A DNA stretch of 64,000 nt from Chitinophagales bacterium (lineage in GTDB: Bacteria > Bacteroidota > Bacteroidia > Chitinophagales > Saprospiraceae): assembly GCA_017303475.1 (NCBI GenBank), contig JAFLBO010000003.1, positions 124,001-188,000 on the forward strand. Direction: 5' to 3'. Shown one piece after another: positions 25,001-33,994 of the stretch. The position numbers were made by a program, and so were the translations under genes. Position 1 is the stretch's first letter, and each line of letters opens with the position of its first letter. A model generated the notes under the pieces. That model saw only the letters and a list, made by a program, of their open reading frames with translations, had not been told where the DNA came from and made no database searches.

Positions 25001-25996
25001 ATGCCTACACCCGCCAACATGGACGCACTCCAGGATTTTATCAAACAGGAGAGCGCTTTTATTGAAAAACTCAAATCTGTCACTTCCAGCGTCATTGTTG
25101 GTCAGCAGCATATGCTGGACCGGCTCTTGATCGGGTTATTTACCAAGGGCCATATTTTGCTCGAGGGTATGCCCGGACTGGCCAAAACCCTGGCCATTAA
25201 AACCCTGGCTGATGCAGTAGATGCTCATTTTAGTCGCATTCAATTCACGCCGGACTTGCTTCCCGCCGATGTGCTGGGTACCACCATTTACAGTCCGGCT
25301 ACCTCTGAATTCACCATCCGGAAAGGGCCTATTTTTGCCAATTTTGTATTGGCAGATGAGATCAACCGCGCGCCAGCCAAGGTGCAGAGTGCCTTGTTGG
25401 AGGCTATGCAGGAACGGCAAATCACCATTGGCAACCATACCTTTAAGCTGGAAGAGCCATTCCTGGTTCTGGCTACGCAAAACCCCATCGAACAAGAAGG
25501 TACTTACCCCTTGCCAGAGGCTCAGGCCGACCGTTTTTTGCTCAAGGTGAAGATTGGTTACCCAACCCTCGAAGATGAGCGGGTAATCTTGCGCCGGAAC
25601 CTGAACGACGACATGCCTGAAGTGAGTAAAGTGTTGAGTATTAAAACATTATTACAAGCCAGGGAAGCTGTTAAAAAGATCCATCTGGATGAAAAAGTGG
25701 AGCAGTATATCCTGCAAATCGTATTTGCTACCAGACAGCCAGATCAATACGGGCTGGGCGCTTTGTCGCCACTGATCAGCTATGGCGCCTCTCCCCGTGC
25801 AACCATCGCTTTGGCCAAGGCCTCACGCGCAATGGCTTTCCTCAATCGCCGGGCTTTTGTAACGCCAGATGATGTAAAAGCCATTTGCCCAGATGTATTG
25901 CGGCACCGTTTGGGACTCAGTTTTGAAGCTGAAGCTGAAAACATGAGTCAGGAAGACATTATTCGAAAGGTGTTAAATACCCTTGTTATTCCCTGA
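25001..25996 (+). CDS. moxR: MoxR-family AAA+ ATPase of the Bat operon
   Basis: The 331-residue protein has the MoxR motifs: Walker A GMPGLAKT (about 56-63), FTPDLLPADVLGT (about 84), Walker B LADEINRAPAKVQSALLEAMQE (NRAPAKVQSALLEAM, about 118), sensor 1 ATQNPIEQEGTYPLPEAQ (about 160) and sensor 2 SPRATIAL (about 265). An ATG at 25019 is an alternative start. MoxR ATPases act with VWA-domain proteins as chaperone-like factors. It heads a plus-strand run with a DUF58 protein, a BatD-like protein, batA and batB-batC, the Bacteroidota aerotolerance/stress operon. Confidence 0.93.
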   Translation: MPTPANMDALQDFIKQESAFIEKLKSVTSSVIVGQQHMLDRLLIGLFTKGHILLEGMPGLAKTLAIKTLADAVDAHFSRIQFTPDLLPADVLGTTIYSPATSEFTIRKGPIFANFVLADEINRAPAKVQSALLEAMQERQITIGNHTFKLEEPFLVLATQNPIEQEGTYPLPEAQADRFLLKVKIGYPTLEDERVILRRNLNDDMPEVSKVLSIKTLLQAREAVKKIHLDEKVEQYILQIVFATRQPDQYGLGALSPLISYGASPRATIALAKASRAMAFLNRRAFVTPDDVKAICPDVLRHRLGLSFEAEAENMSQEDIIRKVLNTLVIP

Positions 25997-26024
25997 TTTC
26001 TGGTCATAGCTAAAACGCGAAACG

Positions 26025-26909
26025 ATGGATGCCAACGAGTTGCTCAAAAAAGTACGGCGTATAGAGATTAAAACCAAAGGGCTCAGCAGTCACCTGTTTT
26101 CCGGCGGATACCAAAGTGCCTTCAAAGGCAAAGGGATGTCGTTCAGCGATGTGCGCTCCTATCAACCCGGCGATGATGTCCGCACCATCGACTGGAACGT
26201 GACGGCGCGAACAGGAGAGCCTTTTGTGAAAGTATTTGAAGAAGAGCGGGAAAATACCGTGATGCTGGTGGTTGATGTGAGCGGTTCGGCGGTGTTTGGC
26301 AGTCATGCCCAGTTTAAAGCAGAGTACCTCACTGAATTGTGTGCAGTACTGGCATTTTCAGCCATCGACAATAACGACAAGGTTGGTGTGATGCTGTTTT
26401 CCGATCAGATTGAATTGTATATCCCGCCCAAAAAAGGGCGCCAACACATCCTCCGTATCATCCGGGAGGTGCTCACCATACAACCTGTTGGTAGGAAAAC
26501 GGATATGAACAAAGCCCTGCGCTACATCCATAACGGCTTAAAAAAGCGCTGTGTTTGTTTCGTTTTGTCAGATTTTTTGGCTGACGGTTATGAGGAATCT
26601 TTGCGTGTATTAGCCAGGCAACACGATTGCATCGGAATTCACTGCTGGGACCCGCTGGAACGCGATTTGCCCGATGTGGGCGTATTGCGCGTGGCAGATA
26701 CGGAAACCGGCGAGCAAATCTGGGTGGATACCACCAGTGCCCGGTTGCGTTGGCAATACGGTTATTCGTTTGAACAACACCGGGCCAATACCCAGCAGAT
26801 GTTCCGGAAAGCCGGGGCAGATTTTTTGAGCATCGGCACACATGAGGTTTATACAAGGGCATTGCTGCAATTTTTCACTCGTCGTTCAAAAGTAGTTGCC
26901 CATGGTTAA
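26025..26909 (+). CDS. DUF58 (VWA-like) protein of the Bat operon
   Basis: The 294-residue protein has the DUF58 signature RSYQPGDDVRTIDWNVTART (about 45-64) followed by EPFVKVFEEERE, and a VWA-like core with VVDVSGSAVFG (DxSxS metal site, about 83). It is cytoplasmic, with no signal or membrane helix, and in this family acts with the MoxR ATPase. It starts 28 bp after moxR and its end overlaps the next gene by 8 bp, so the set is one operon. Confidence 0.92.
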   Translation: MDANELLKKVRRIEIKTKGLSSHLFSGGYQSAFKGKGMSFSDVRSYQPGDDVRTIDWNVTARTGEPFVKVFEEERENTVMLVVDVSGSAVFGSHAQFKAEYLTELCAVLAFSAIDNNDKVGVMLFSDQIELYIPPKKGRQHILRIIREVLTIQPVGRKTDMNKALRYIHNGLKKRCVCFVLSDFLADGYEESLRVLARQHDCIGIHCWDPLERDLPDVGVLRVADTETGEQIWVDTTSARLRWQYGYSFEQHRANTQQMFRKAGADFLSIGTHEVYTRALLQFFTRRSKVVAHG

Positions 26910-27870
26910 GCGCCTGTTTTACCTGTATTTCTTTTGGCCGATCGGGCTTTGGGCACAACCCGGTGCGGTGATTTCCCTGCAACCTGAGCGCATAGAAATG
27001 GGGGATACTGCGGTATTGCTGGTTTTTGTTAATGGATCAAATGCGGAGCCAGGTGATGTAGATTTTTTTCCTTGGTCAGACCAGATTCCTGCGCAAAACA
27101 TCGTTCGTAGAAGTCCCTGGAAACGAAGCGGTGCTCAGTGGATGCGCCGTTTTACCATCATAGCCTTCGATAGTGCAAGTCTGAAACTTCCACCCCTAAA
27201 GGTGAAATTACCTTCCGGGACTGTGCTGGAAACCAACAGCACACAACTTCTGGTATTCCCTACACCGGGAGGAAGTGATATTTCGGATATGGCCAAAATC
27301 CGTGATATCAGAAGAGAATCGGAGTCGTGGGTAGATTATTGGCTTTATGGCGCAGGTGGACTTGCCTTGTTGCTCAGCGCCATCTGGTGGTGGTGGAAAA
27401 ATCGGCGCAAACCTGCCCCTGCGCCGATTGTAGTGCAGACTCCTGCTCCGGCGCCCATTGCCATTTCAGCCACAGAAAAAGCCCTGGCTCAATTGCAAGC
27501 CTTGCGCCAGAAACAATACTGGAAACACAATCAGGTCAAGGAACACTACGTGGAATTCAGCTTCATTGTCCGGGAATTTCTGGAAAACCAATTCAACATA
27601 CCGGCCCTGGAATCCACTACCCTGGAATTGACGGCTTTGCTTCAAAAAAAAGAGGCGCCCAAAGTTCTGCAAACCCAGGTGGAACAATTGCTGCAGCAGG
27701 CAGATTTGGTGAAATACGCTCAAAAACAACCCGCTCAAGACATCCATGAATCTGTACTTGAAAAGGCTCAAATACTGATTCATTCATATCATTCCGGGCC
27801 GCCGCCGAAAACGCCCGTTGCCACGAACATGAACGCCAACCCTCAATCACCACCCGATCGGCTACTGTAA
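26902..27870 (+). CDS. BatD/DUF4381-like membrane protein of the Bat operon
   Basis: The ATG at 26902 starts a 322-residue protein with a signal peptide (LFYLYFFWPIGLWAQ), an Ig-like periplasmic domain (about 20-125), a membrane helix (LYGAGGLALLLSAIWWWW, about 150), a Pro/Ala linker and a helical cytoplasmic domain. It occupies the position of BatD-type genes, between the DUF58 gene and batA. These proteins are thought to form a membrane complex with BatA and BatB. It overlaps the DUF58 gene by 8 bp, implying coupled translation. Confidence 0.78.
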   Translation: MVKRLFYLYFFWPIGLWAQPGAVISLQPERIEMGDTAVLLVFVNGSNAEPGDVDFFPWSDQIPAQNIVRRSPWKRSGAQWMRRFTIIAFDSASLKLPPLKVKLPSGTVLETNSTQLLVFPTPGGSDISDMAKIRDIRRESESWVDYWLYGAGGLALLLSAIWWWWKNRRKPAPAPIVVQTPAPAPIAISATEKALAQLQALRQKQYWKHNQVKEHYVEFSFIVREFLENQFNIPALESTTLELTALLQKKEAPKVLQTQVEQLLQQADLVKYAQKQPAQDIHESVLEKAQILIHSYHSGPPPKTPVATNMNANPQSPPDRLL

Positions 27871-27901
27871 TGTCGCCCCGATGGGGCTGGTTCGATAATC
27901 G

Positions 27902-27937
27902 CTCACTCACTCATTCACTCACTCACTCACTCACTCC
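27902..27937 (+). repeat. (CTCA)9 tetranucleotide microsatellite before batA
   Basis: Nine tetramers (CTCACTCACTCATTCACTCA..., one TTCA variant and a final CTCC) end two bases before the batA ATG and fill the ribosome-binding region. The sequence just upstream also has a small GCCCC-GAT-GGGGC hairpin. Unit number could change by slippage. Confidence 0.9.
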
Positions 27938-27939
27938 GT

Positions 27940-28929
27940 ATGACTTTTGCTCAGCCTTACTGGCTTCTGCTACTTTTGTTGCTACCCTGGCTGATGTTTC
28001 AGTACCGGATGGCGGCACGCAAGCGGCATGTCACCCTGCAGGTATCGAGGCTCCAAGCAATGCGTGGGGTGAAAACCTGGGTGGTTTATGCCCGAAATTG
28101 GATTCAGTACATTCGCTGGGTGGTTATTGCACTGGTTGTAGTGGCCATGGCGCGTCCGCAATTGTTATGGCACGAAGAAGAAGTAGTGGCGGAATCAGTA
28201 GATATAATGCTGGTGATGGATGTATCGCCCAGTATGTTGTCTAAAGATTTTCGTCCGGACAGATTGACAGTAGCCAAGGAAATGGCTGTTAGTTTTGTTA
28301 ATCGCCGGCCATATGACCAGCTAGGATTGGTGCTTTTTTCGGGTGGAGCTTTCACACAGTGCCCACTCACCAGCGACCGACGGATTTTACAGGCTTTTAT
28401 CAACAATATCCAGGTAGGCCGGTTGCCGGATGGTACTGCCATAGGTATGGGTATTGCAACTGCTTTGCGTCATTTGGATAAAAGCAAATCAAAAGGCAAG
28501 CTGGTTTTGCTCATTACAGATGGCGAACATAATGCCGGCGATTTAGGTCCACTCACAGCAGCTGCCGCCGCCAAAGCGCTGGGTATTCCGGTATATGCTA
28601 TTGGATTGGGAAGTGATGGCTTGGTCTTGTCGCCCACTCAGCAGGGGCCACTCGGCACGTACAGTTTTGCCACCCGGGAGATGAAGTTTGATACCAAGTC
28701 CCTCGAACAGCTATCAGCGCTCAGCGGCGGCAAGTTTTACCGGGCAAAAACAACAGCAGATTTAGAGGGTATCTATGATGAAGTGGAAAATCTGGAGAAA
28801 ACAAAAGTGGTCAGAAAGTCGGTAAAACGTACCTCAGAAATGTTTTTCTGGTTTCTTAATGCGGCTTTTTGTCTGCTACTCCTGGAGCTCTCCCTTCGCT
28901 GGGGACCTCTCCGGGTAATAACGGTGTAA
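27940..28929 (+). CDS. batA: Aerotolerance protein BatA (membrane VWA protein)
   Basis: The 329-residue protein has N-terminal membrane helices (PYWLLLLLLLPWLMF; YIRWVVIALVVVAMARPQ), a VWA domain with a full metal site (DVSPSM about 92, T of DGTAIG, and ITDGEHNAGD about 191) and a C-terminal helix (FFWFLNAAFCLLLLEL). This is BatA, an inner-membrane protein with its VWA domain in the periplasm. It follows the BatD-like gene after a microsatellite and precedes batB across a C-rich repeat. Confidence 0.92.
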   Translation: MTFAQPYWLLLLLLLPWLMFQYRMAARKRHVTLQVSRLQAMRGVKTWVVYARNWIQYIRWVVIALVVVAMARPQLLWHEEEVVAESVDIMLVMDVSPSMLSKDFRPDRLTVAKEMAVSFVNRRPYDQLGLVLFSGGAFTQCPLTSDRRILQAFINNIQVGRLPDGTAIGMGIATALRHLDKSKSKGKLVLLITDGEHNAGDLGPLTAAAAAKALGIPVYAIGLGSDGLVLSPTQQGPLGTYSFATREMKFDTKSLEQLSALSGGKFYRAKTTADLEGIYDEVENLEKTKVVRKSVKRTSEMFFWFLNAAFCLLLLELSLRWGPLRVITV

Positions 28930-28930
28930 C

Positions 28931-28994
28931 CCTAGCCCCCAGCCCCAAACCCCCAAGGGGGCTTGCCCCTTCAAACCCCTCAAACCCTTCAAAC
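28931..28994 (+). repeat. C-rich palindromic leader element, copy 2
   Basis: It occupies the whole batA-batB gap apart from 11 nt before the TTG start. It reads CCCCCAAGGGGGCT (hairpin) and then CCCTTCAAACCCCTCAAACC-type repeats. Both blocks are shared, in the same sense relative to the downstream gene, with 18703-18750. Confidence 0.7.
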
Positions 28995-29005
28995 ATCCTC
29001 CTCCC

Positions 29006-30637
29006 TTGTTTTACTTCGAAAGTCCGGATCTTCTTTACCTGTTGGCCATAGCTCCCATTCTGCAACTAATACTGCTATGGGCTTATTGGCGCTGGCGCAG
29101 ACGCACCCTGCGCAGACTGGGTTCGCCAGCCCTGGAGGAACGATTGCTCAAAGGATTTTCTCCCTGGCGTTTTTGGACCAAAAACGTGATGTTTGGTCTG
29201 GCCATTGTGTTGGTCATCGTGGCCATTGCTAGTCCTGTAACTATTCAAAAAGTAGCTGACACTGAACAAAAAAGCGCCGATATCATTCTGGCCATGGACA
29301 TTTCCAATAGTATGCTGGCTCAGGATATACAGCCAAATCGCCTGGAAGTAGTCAAGCAATTTATACGCCGTTTGGCGCCGGTCCTGGATGGCGAACAAGT
29401 TGGTTTGGTGTGTTTTGCCGGTGAAGCATTCCCTCAAATGCCCTTGTCGACCGATCTGGAAGCAATGCTCATGTTTGCCCAAAATGCCCAGCCGGACTTC
29501 ATCACCGACCAGGGCACCGACATCGGGGCGGCGGTGGAACTGGCCGCCCGAATGCTGGAAACGGATGAGCCCGGCGGTAGAGCCATTATCCTGTTTAGCG
29601 ATGGCGAAAACCATGAGGAAAAAGCAGCACAAAAAGTGCGGGAGGCTAATGCTGCCGGGATCACCTTGTACACCGTTGGTGTGGGGAATGCCGGAAGTGT
29701 TCCTATTCCTGATCCTTCCAAGGGCTTGCGTAAGGACGGTATGGGTAAAACAGTGCAAACCACCGCCAATGAAACGCTCCTGCGCACGCTGGCGCAGGCG
29801 GGTGGGGGAGAGGCGTTGCATTTGCGCAACCCGGAACAAGCGCTGTCTACACTCAAACAAGCCATTGAAAGCCTGGAAAAACGCACCGTAAGCCTGCAAA
29901 CCAAAACAGAAAAAGTTTATTGGTTCCAATGGTTCCTTCTGGCGGCTATTTTGCTGCTGATTACAGAACAAATCATGTGGTGGAAGAAAAAATCGGTGGG
30001 TATCATGGTTTTGCTGCTCGGAGCATGGAACGTCTCCGCACAGGATGAACATCAATTGCTCCGTCAGGGGCAGGAACATTACGATAAGGGAGATTTTGAA
30101 AAAGCACAAAGTGTGTACATGCGATCTGGAACTGTTACCGGAAAATATAATGCAGGCAACGCGGCTTACCTGAATCAGGACCTGGATCTATCCGTAAAAC
30201 TTTACCAGGAGGCAGCCGAACGCAGTGTGACCAACCAACAAAAAGCAGATGCACTTTACAACCTGGGTAATGCCTGTCTGTTGCTATCTGATTACCGCGC
30301 AGCCATTGATGCCTACGAGCGCAGTTTGCGACTAATGCCGGCTCAGCCGGATGCCCAGAAAAATCTGCAAATCGCTAAACGAAAACTTACCCCTGATCCC
30401 CCTTCACCACCTCCTCCGCCCCCACCACCTCCACCTCCTTCCAACCGGCCAAGACAACAATACCTGGACCAGGCACAAACGGGTCGGAAGCCTGATATTC
30501 CTCCCGCTAATATGAACGCTGCACAGGCTCGTGCGCTGCTGGATCAGGCCGTTCAAGCAGCAGAAGAAAAAAATGCAGGCGCCTACCGCGAACTCGCCCC
30601 CGCCAACCGTCCATCCCGTTTGAAGAAGGATTGGTGA
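29006..30637 (+). CDS. batB: BatB-BatC fusion (VWA plus TPR)
   Basis: The 543-residue protein joins two Bat proteins. Residues 1-330 are BatB: N-terminal helices, VWA domain with DISNSM (about 98) and FSDGENHEEKA (about 197), and a helix near 312-328. A further hydrophobic segment ending NVSAQ (about 345) then leads to a BatC-like TPR domain (about 350-465: YDKGDFEKAQSVY, ALYNLGNACLLLSDYRAAIDAYERSL) and a run of about 14 prolines. The start is a TTG, chosen because FYFESPDLLYLLA matches the BatB N-terminus and no in-frame ATG precedes it. In relatives batB and batC are often separate genes. Confidence 0.9.
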   Translation: MFYFESPDLLYLLAIAPILQLILLWAYWRWRRRTLRRLGSPALEERLLKGFSPWRFWTKNVMFGLAIVLVIVAIASPVTIQKVADTEQKSADIILAMDISNSMLAQDIQPNRLEVVKQFIRRLAPVLDGEQVGLVCFAGEAFPQMPLSTDLEAMLMFAQNAQPDFITDQGTDIGAAVELAARMLETDEPGGRAIILFSDGENHEEKAAQKVREANAAGITLYTVGVGNAGSVPIPDPSKGLRKDGMGKTVQTTANETLLRTLAQAGGGEALHLRNPEQALSTLKQAIESLEKRTVSLQTKTEKVYWFQWFLLAAILLLITEQIMWWKKKSVGIMVLLLGAWNVSAQDEHQLLRQGQEHYDKGDFEKAQSVYMRSGTVTGKYNAGNAAYLNQDLDLSVKLYQEAAERSVTNQQKADALYNLGNACLLLSDYRAAIDAYERSLRLMPAQPDAQKNLQIAKRKLTPDPPSPPPPPPPPPPPSNRPRQQYLDQAQTGRKPDIPPANMNAAQARALLDQAVQAAEEKNAGAYRELAPANRPSRLKKDW

Positions 30638-30699
30638 CGGAATGACATTTTTTTTGCCTCCCCGGGTGACATTCTGGCATTTATGCGGAACACTTACCT

Positions 30700-30707
30700 T
30701 ACCTTTG
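30700..30707 (+). promoter_or_regulatory. -7 box for the 30729 gene
   Basis: TACCTTTG matches TAnnTTTG exactly and ends 21 nt before the ATG, separating this gene and probably miaB from the Bat operon. Confidence 0.45.
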
Positions 30708-30728
30708 CGGTTTAATTGATCTGCAAAA

Positions 30729-31187
30729 ATGAATCAAAATCAGCTGGATGAAGAAACTGCCCTCCAACATGGCGCCGACATGCTGGAAACTGGCTCAAGC
30801 TTTGCTGAGGTTGCTACCTATCTGAGAGACAGGGGTATTGGCGAAGACACGATTAACCGCATCATTGCCGTTGGTTCACAGGGGCCATTGAAGCGTCAGT
30901 TGCGTAATTACTCCTGGATTGCAGGTGTGGCTCTGGTTGTGGCACTCGGGTTGTTCCTTTGGGCATTGAACCTGCAACAGGAACAGGAAGCATTGATTCA
31001 AAAAATGATTGAATCGGGTGATTCAATTTCCATTGCTAACGCTGAAATGGTGCTGTTAAATGATCCGGATAAACACCTGATTCCGGGCCGTTTGGCCTTT
31101 GCCTGTTTGGTGATTGGCCTCGTTTGCGGATTCAATGCATTCAGAGCCCGAAAAACCCTGAACGAACTCAAGCCCTACCTTGGGTAA
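30729..31187 (+). CDS. Two-helix membrane protein of unknown function
   Basis: The 152-residue product has a helical cytoplasmic N-terminus (about 1-55, possibly a small helical bundle), a membrane helix (WIAGVALVVALGLFLWAL, about 64-82), a polar loop and a second helix (LAFACLVIGLVCGFNAF, about 118-136). No family is recognised. It lies 13 bp before miaB and probably shares its transcript. Confidence 0.6.
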   Translation: MNQNQLDEETALQHGADMLETGSSFAEVATYLRDRGIGEDTINRIIAVGSQGPLKRQLRNYSWIAGVALVVALGLFLWALNLQQEQEALIQKMIESGDSISIANAEMVLLNDPDKHLIPGRLAFACLVIGLVCGFNAFRARKTLNELKPYLG

Positions 31188-31200
31188 TTGAAGAAAAATT

Positions 31201-32640
31201 ATGCTGTACGATACCAATCCAACCCTCGAAGGGGTAAAAACCATTGATGAGGCCAAACAAGGCAGCGTCTTTTTCAAGGAGTTCCCGGCCATGGGAAACA
31301 CTCCCGGGTTGAAGCATTTTTACATTGAGAGCTACGGCTGTCAGATGAATTTTTCCGACTCGGAAATTGTAGCCAGTATCCTTGGCGACATAGGGTATGC
31401 GCCTACCAGAATCATGGAAGAAAGTGACCTGATTCTGGTGAATACTTGCTCCATTCGGGAAAAAGCCGAAGAAACCGTGCGCAAACGGCTGAAAGTGTTT
31501 GAACTTATCAAACGCGAACGCCCCGGTGTTAAAGTTGGTGTTCTGGGTTGTATGGCAGAGCGACTCAAAAAGAAATGGCTGGAGGAAGAAAAACTTGTTG
31601 ACCTGGTAGTAGGCCCGGATGCTTATCGCGATCTGCCTAACCTTATTGGCGGAGCCGAAGAAGGTGGACGCATGGTGAATGTATTGCTTAGCAGAGAAGA
31701 AACCTACGCAGACATCAGCCCAGTGCGCTTAGATTCTAATGGTGTAACGGCTTTCATCTCCATTATGCGTGGTTGCGACAATATGTGTTCCTTCTGCGTA
31801 GTGCCTTTCACACGCGGCCGCGAGCGCTCCCGTGAACCATTCAGCGTGGTAGCTGAAGCACAGGATTTATTTGATAAAGGATATCGCGAGGTTACACTAC
31901 TGGGTCAAAATGTAGATTCCTACAAATGGGAAAACCCGGAAAGTGGAGAAAAAGCTGATTTCGCAGATTTGCTGGATATGACCGCCCGGATTCACCCCGA
32001 TCTGAGGGTGCGTTTCAGTACCAGTCACCCCAAGGACATGACGGATAAAGTGTTGCATACCATGGCAGCACACGAAAATATTTGCAAATACATTCACCTG
32101 CCGGTACAATCAGGCAACTCACGGATTCTGGATCTGATGAACCGTACTTACGACCGTGACTGGTATATGGACAGGATGCGCAGTATCTGGAATATTCTGC
32201 CGGATGCGGCCGTTTCCAGCGATATTATTACCGGTTTTTGTACCGAAACAGAGGAAGAACATCAGGATACCCTGTCTATTATGGAGTTTTCCAAATACTC
32301 CATGTCGTATATGTTCGCCTACTCCGAACGCCCTGGCACCCTGGCGGCCCGCAAGTTTGCTGATGATATCCCGGAGGATGTAAAAAAGAGACGGTTGAAC
32401 GAGGTCATTCGTTTGCAAAACACACTGAGTTTGCAGCACAATCAAAAAGACATCGGGAAAACGTTCAAAGTATTGATTGAACGCGATTCCAGTCGTTCAG
32501 ATAAGGATTTTTGCGGCCGTAATTCCCAAAATAAGATGTGTGTTTTCCCTAAAAAAGAAGGTCTGAAACCAGGAGAATACGTGCTGGTACAGATCAAGGA
32601 TGCCACCAGCGCCACGTTGTTGGGGGAGGTTGTTGGATGA
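31201..32640 (+). CDS. miaB: tRNA methylthiotransferase MiaB
   Basis: The 479-residue radical-SAM enzyme has the N-terminal UPF0004 cysteines (YGCQMN about 46, NTCSIRE about 82, GCMAER about 116), the radical-SAM motif CDNMCSFC (about 191-198) and a C-terminal TRAM domain ([13 protein letters not shown] ... GEYVLVQI). MiaB adds a methylthio group to isopentenyladenosine at position 37 of tRNAs. RGRERSRE and the YGCQMN form support MiaB over RimO. An in-frame ATG near residue 30 exists, but the longer start fits the 13-bp spacing. Confidence 0.94.
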   Translation: MLYDTNPTLEGVKTIDEAKQGSVFFKEFPAMGNTPGLKHFYIESYGCQMNFSDSEIVASILGDIGYAPTRIMEESDLILVNTCSIREKAEETVRKRLKVFELIKRERPGVKVGVLGCMAERLKKKWLEEEKLVDLVVGPDAYRDLPNLIGGAEEGGRMVNVLLSREETYADISPVRLDSNGVTAFISIMRGCDNMCSFCVVPFTRGRERSREPFSVVAEAQDLFDKGYREVTLLGQNVDSYKWENPESGEKADFADLLDMTARIHPDLRVRFSTSHPKDMTDKVLHTMAAHENICKYIHLPVQSGNSRILDLMNRTYDRDWYMDRMRSIWNILPDAAVSSDIITGFCTETEEEHQDTLSIMEFSKYSMSYMFAYSERPGTLAARKFADDIPEDVKKRRLNEVIRLQNTLSLQHNQKDIGKTFKVLIERDSSRSDKDFCGRNSQNKMCVFPKKEGLKPGEYVLVQIKDATSATLLGEVVG

Positions 32641-32698
32641 AACCCCGTTCCCCGGAAAAGCAAGGAGCTATTATGTTGGTCCTATAATTATTGAAACT

Positions 32699-33994
32699 GT
32701 GGCAAGTAACCTTCAAGCTATAAAAGCCCGTTTTGGGATCGTAGGCACCTCGGCTGCACTCGACGCTGCCCTGGAAACCGCTATTCGCGTGGCGCCTACC
32801 GACCTCTCCGTACTTATTACTGGCGAAAGCGGGGTAGGTAAAGAAGCTTTTTCCAAGATAATACATGCGCTTTCCTCCCGGAAACACAATGAGTTTATAG
32901 CTGTCAACTGCGGCGCCATACCGGAAGGCACCATTAATTCGGAGTTGTTTGGTCATGAAAAAGGCTCTTTCACAGGAGCGGCAGGCGAACGCAAAGGCTA
33001 TTTCGAAACTGTCAATGGCGGCACCATTTTCCTTGATGAAATTGGGGAAATGCCCAATGATACCCAGGCGTATTTACTCCGTGTGCTGGAATCCGGTGAA
33101 TTCATTCGTGTAGGCGCCAGCAAGGTGCAGAAAACAGATGTGCGGATTATTGCAGCTACAAATGTCAACCTTGAAGATGCTGTACGTAAAGGCAAATTCC
33201 GGGAAGATTTGTTTTACCGACTCAATACAGTTCCGATCAGAGTACCATCTCTAAAAGAACGTCCTGACGATATTCCGGTTCTTTTCCGGCGTTTTGCCGG
33301 CGATTTTGCCGAGAAATACCGTATGCAAACAGTGCGTTTGGACGAACGTGCCGAACTGGTTCTGGAAAATTACCATTGGCCAGGAAACATCAGGGAACTC
33401 AAAAACGTAGCGGAACAGCTTTCCGTGTTGTCTGAAGAACGCATGATTACAGCCGAATCCCTGCAGCGAACCATGCCGCAGTTGTTCAACCGTCATCTGC
33501 CAGTGCCAAGTCAACAATCAGGGTCATACACCAAGGGCAGTTCGGATTTTCAGGAAAGAGAACTGCTGTACAAGGTGCTATTTGACATGAAAAACGACTT
33601 GAACGACTTGAAGTCCATGTTTTACAAACTCGTGGAAAGCAACAATCTGCGCATGCCGGAAATCAGCAATCTTAAACAAATTCCTTCAGGTCTGGGCAAT
33701 TTTGCTGAACCACAGTTTGAAGAGTCAGGATTTTTGCGTGAGTCAAACAGCACACAACGGTTTCAAACCTTGGAACACGACCGGGTTCGACCCATTATTA
33801 TTGATCCATCCAACAACACGGGCAATTTCGACGATAGCGAGGAGGAGGATATGCCTCAAACTATGGATGAAATTGAAAAGGAAGCCATTAAAAAGACACT
33901 TTCCAAGTATAAAGGGCGCAGGAAAGAAGCTGCAGATGAACTACGCATCTCTGAGCGCACCCTTTACCGGAAGATCAAACAGTATGGATTGTAA
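32699..33994 (+). CDS. Sigma-54-type AAA+ transcriptional activator without receiver domain
   Basis: I chose the GTG at 32699 because the product then begins just before QAIKARFGIVGTS, as in relatives; a longer frame overlaps miaB. The 431-residue protein has an AAA+ domain with Walker A GESGVGKE (about 41), ELFGHEKGSFTGA (GSFTGA in place of GAFTGA, about 85), Walker B GGTIFLDEIGEMP (about 109) and NWPG-type HWPGNIRELKN (about 228). A low-complexity linker and a Fis-type helix-turn-helix (RRKEAADELRISERTLYRKIKQ, split as RRKEAADEL and ERTLYRKIKQYG) end it. No sensory domain precedes the AAA+ core. The MITE copy 2 begins directly after its stop. Confidence 0.88.
   Translation: MASNLQAIKARFGIVGTSAALDAALETAIRVAPTDLSVLITGESGVGKEAFSKIIHALSSRKHNEFIAVNCGAIPEGTINSELFGHEKGSFTGAAGERKGYFETVNGGTIFLDEIGEMPNDTQAYLLRVLESGEFIRVGASKVQKTDVRIIAATNVNLEDAVRKGKFREDLFYRLNTVPIRVPSLKERPDDIPVLFRRFAGDFAEKYRMQTVRLDERAELVLENYHWPGNIRELKNVAEQLSVLSEERMITAESLQRTMPQLFNRHLPVPSQQSGSYTKGSSDFQERELLYKVLFDMKNDLNDLKSMFYKLVESNNLRMPEISNLKQIPSGLGNFAEPQFEESGFLRESNSTQRFQTLEHDRVRPIIIDPSNNTGNFDDSEEEDMPQTMDEIEKEAIKKTLSKYKGRRKEAADELRISERTLYRKIKQYGL

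Noticed and set aside
27870-28244. Plus-strand frame overlapping the microsatellite and batA start
   Set aside because: It is a different frame of batA with no family match; batA is clearly the coding frame.
29075-30109. 344-codon minus-strand frame within batB
   Set aside because: It is antisense to the VWA domain and has no signal or recognisable domain.
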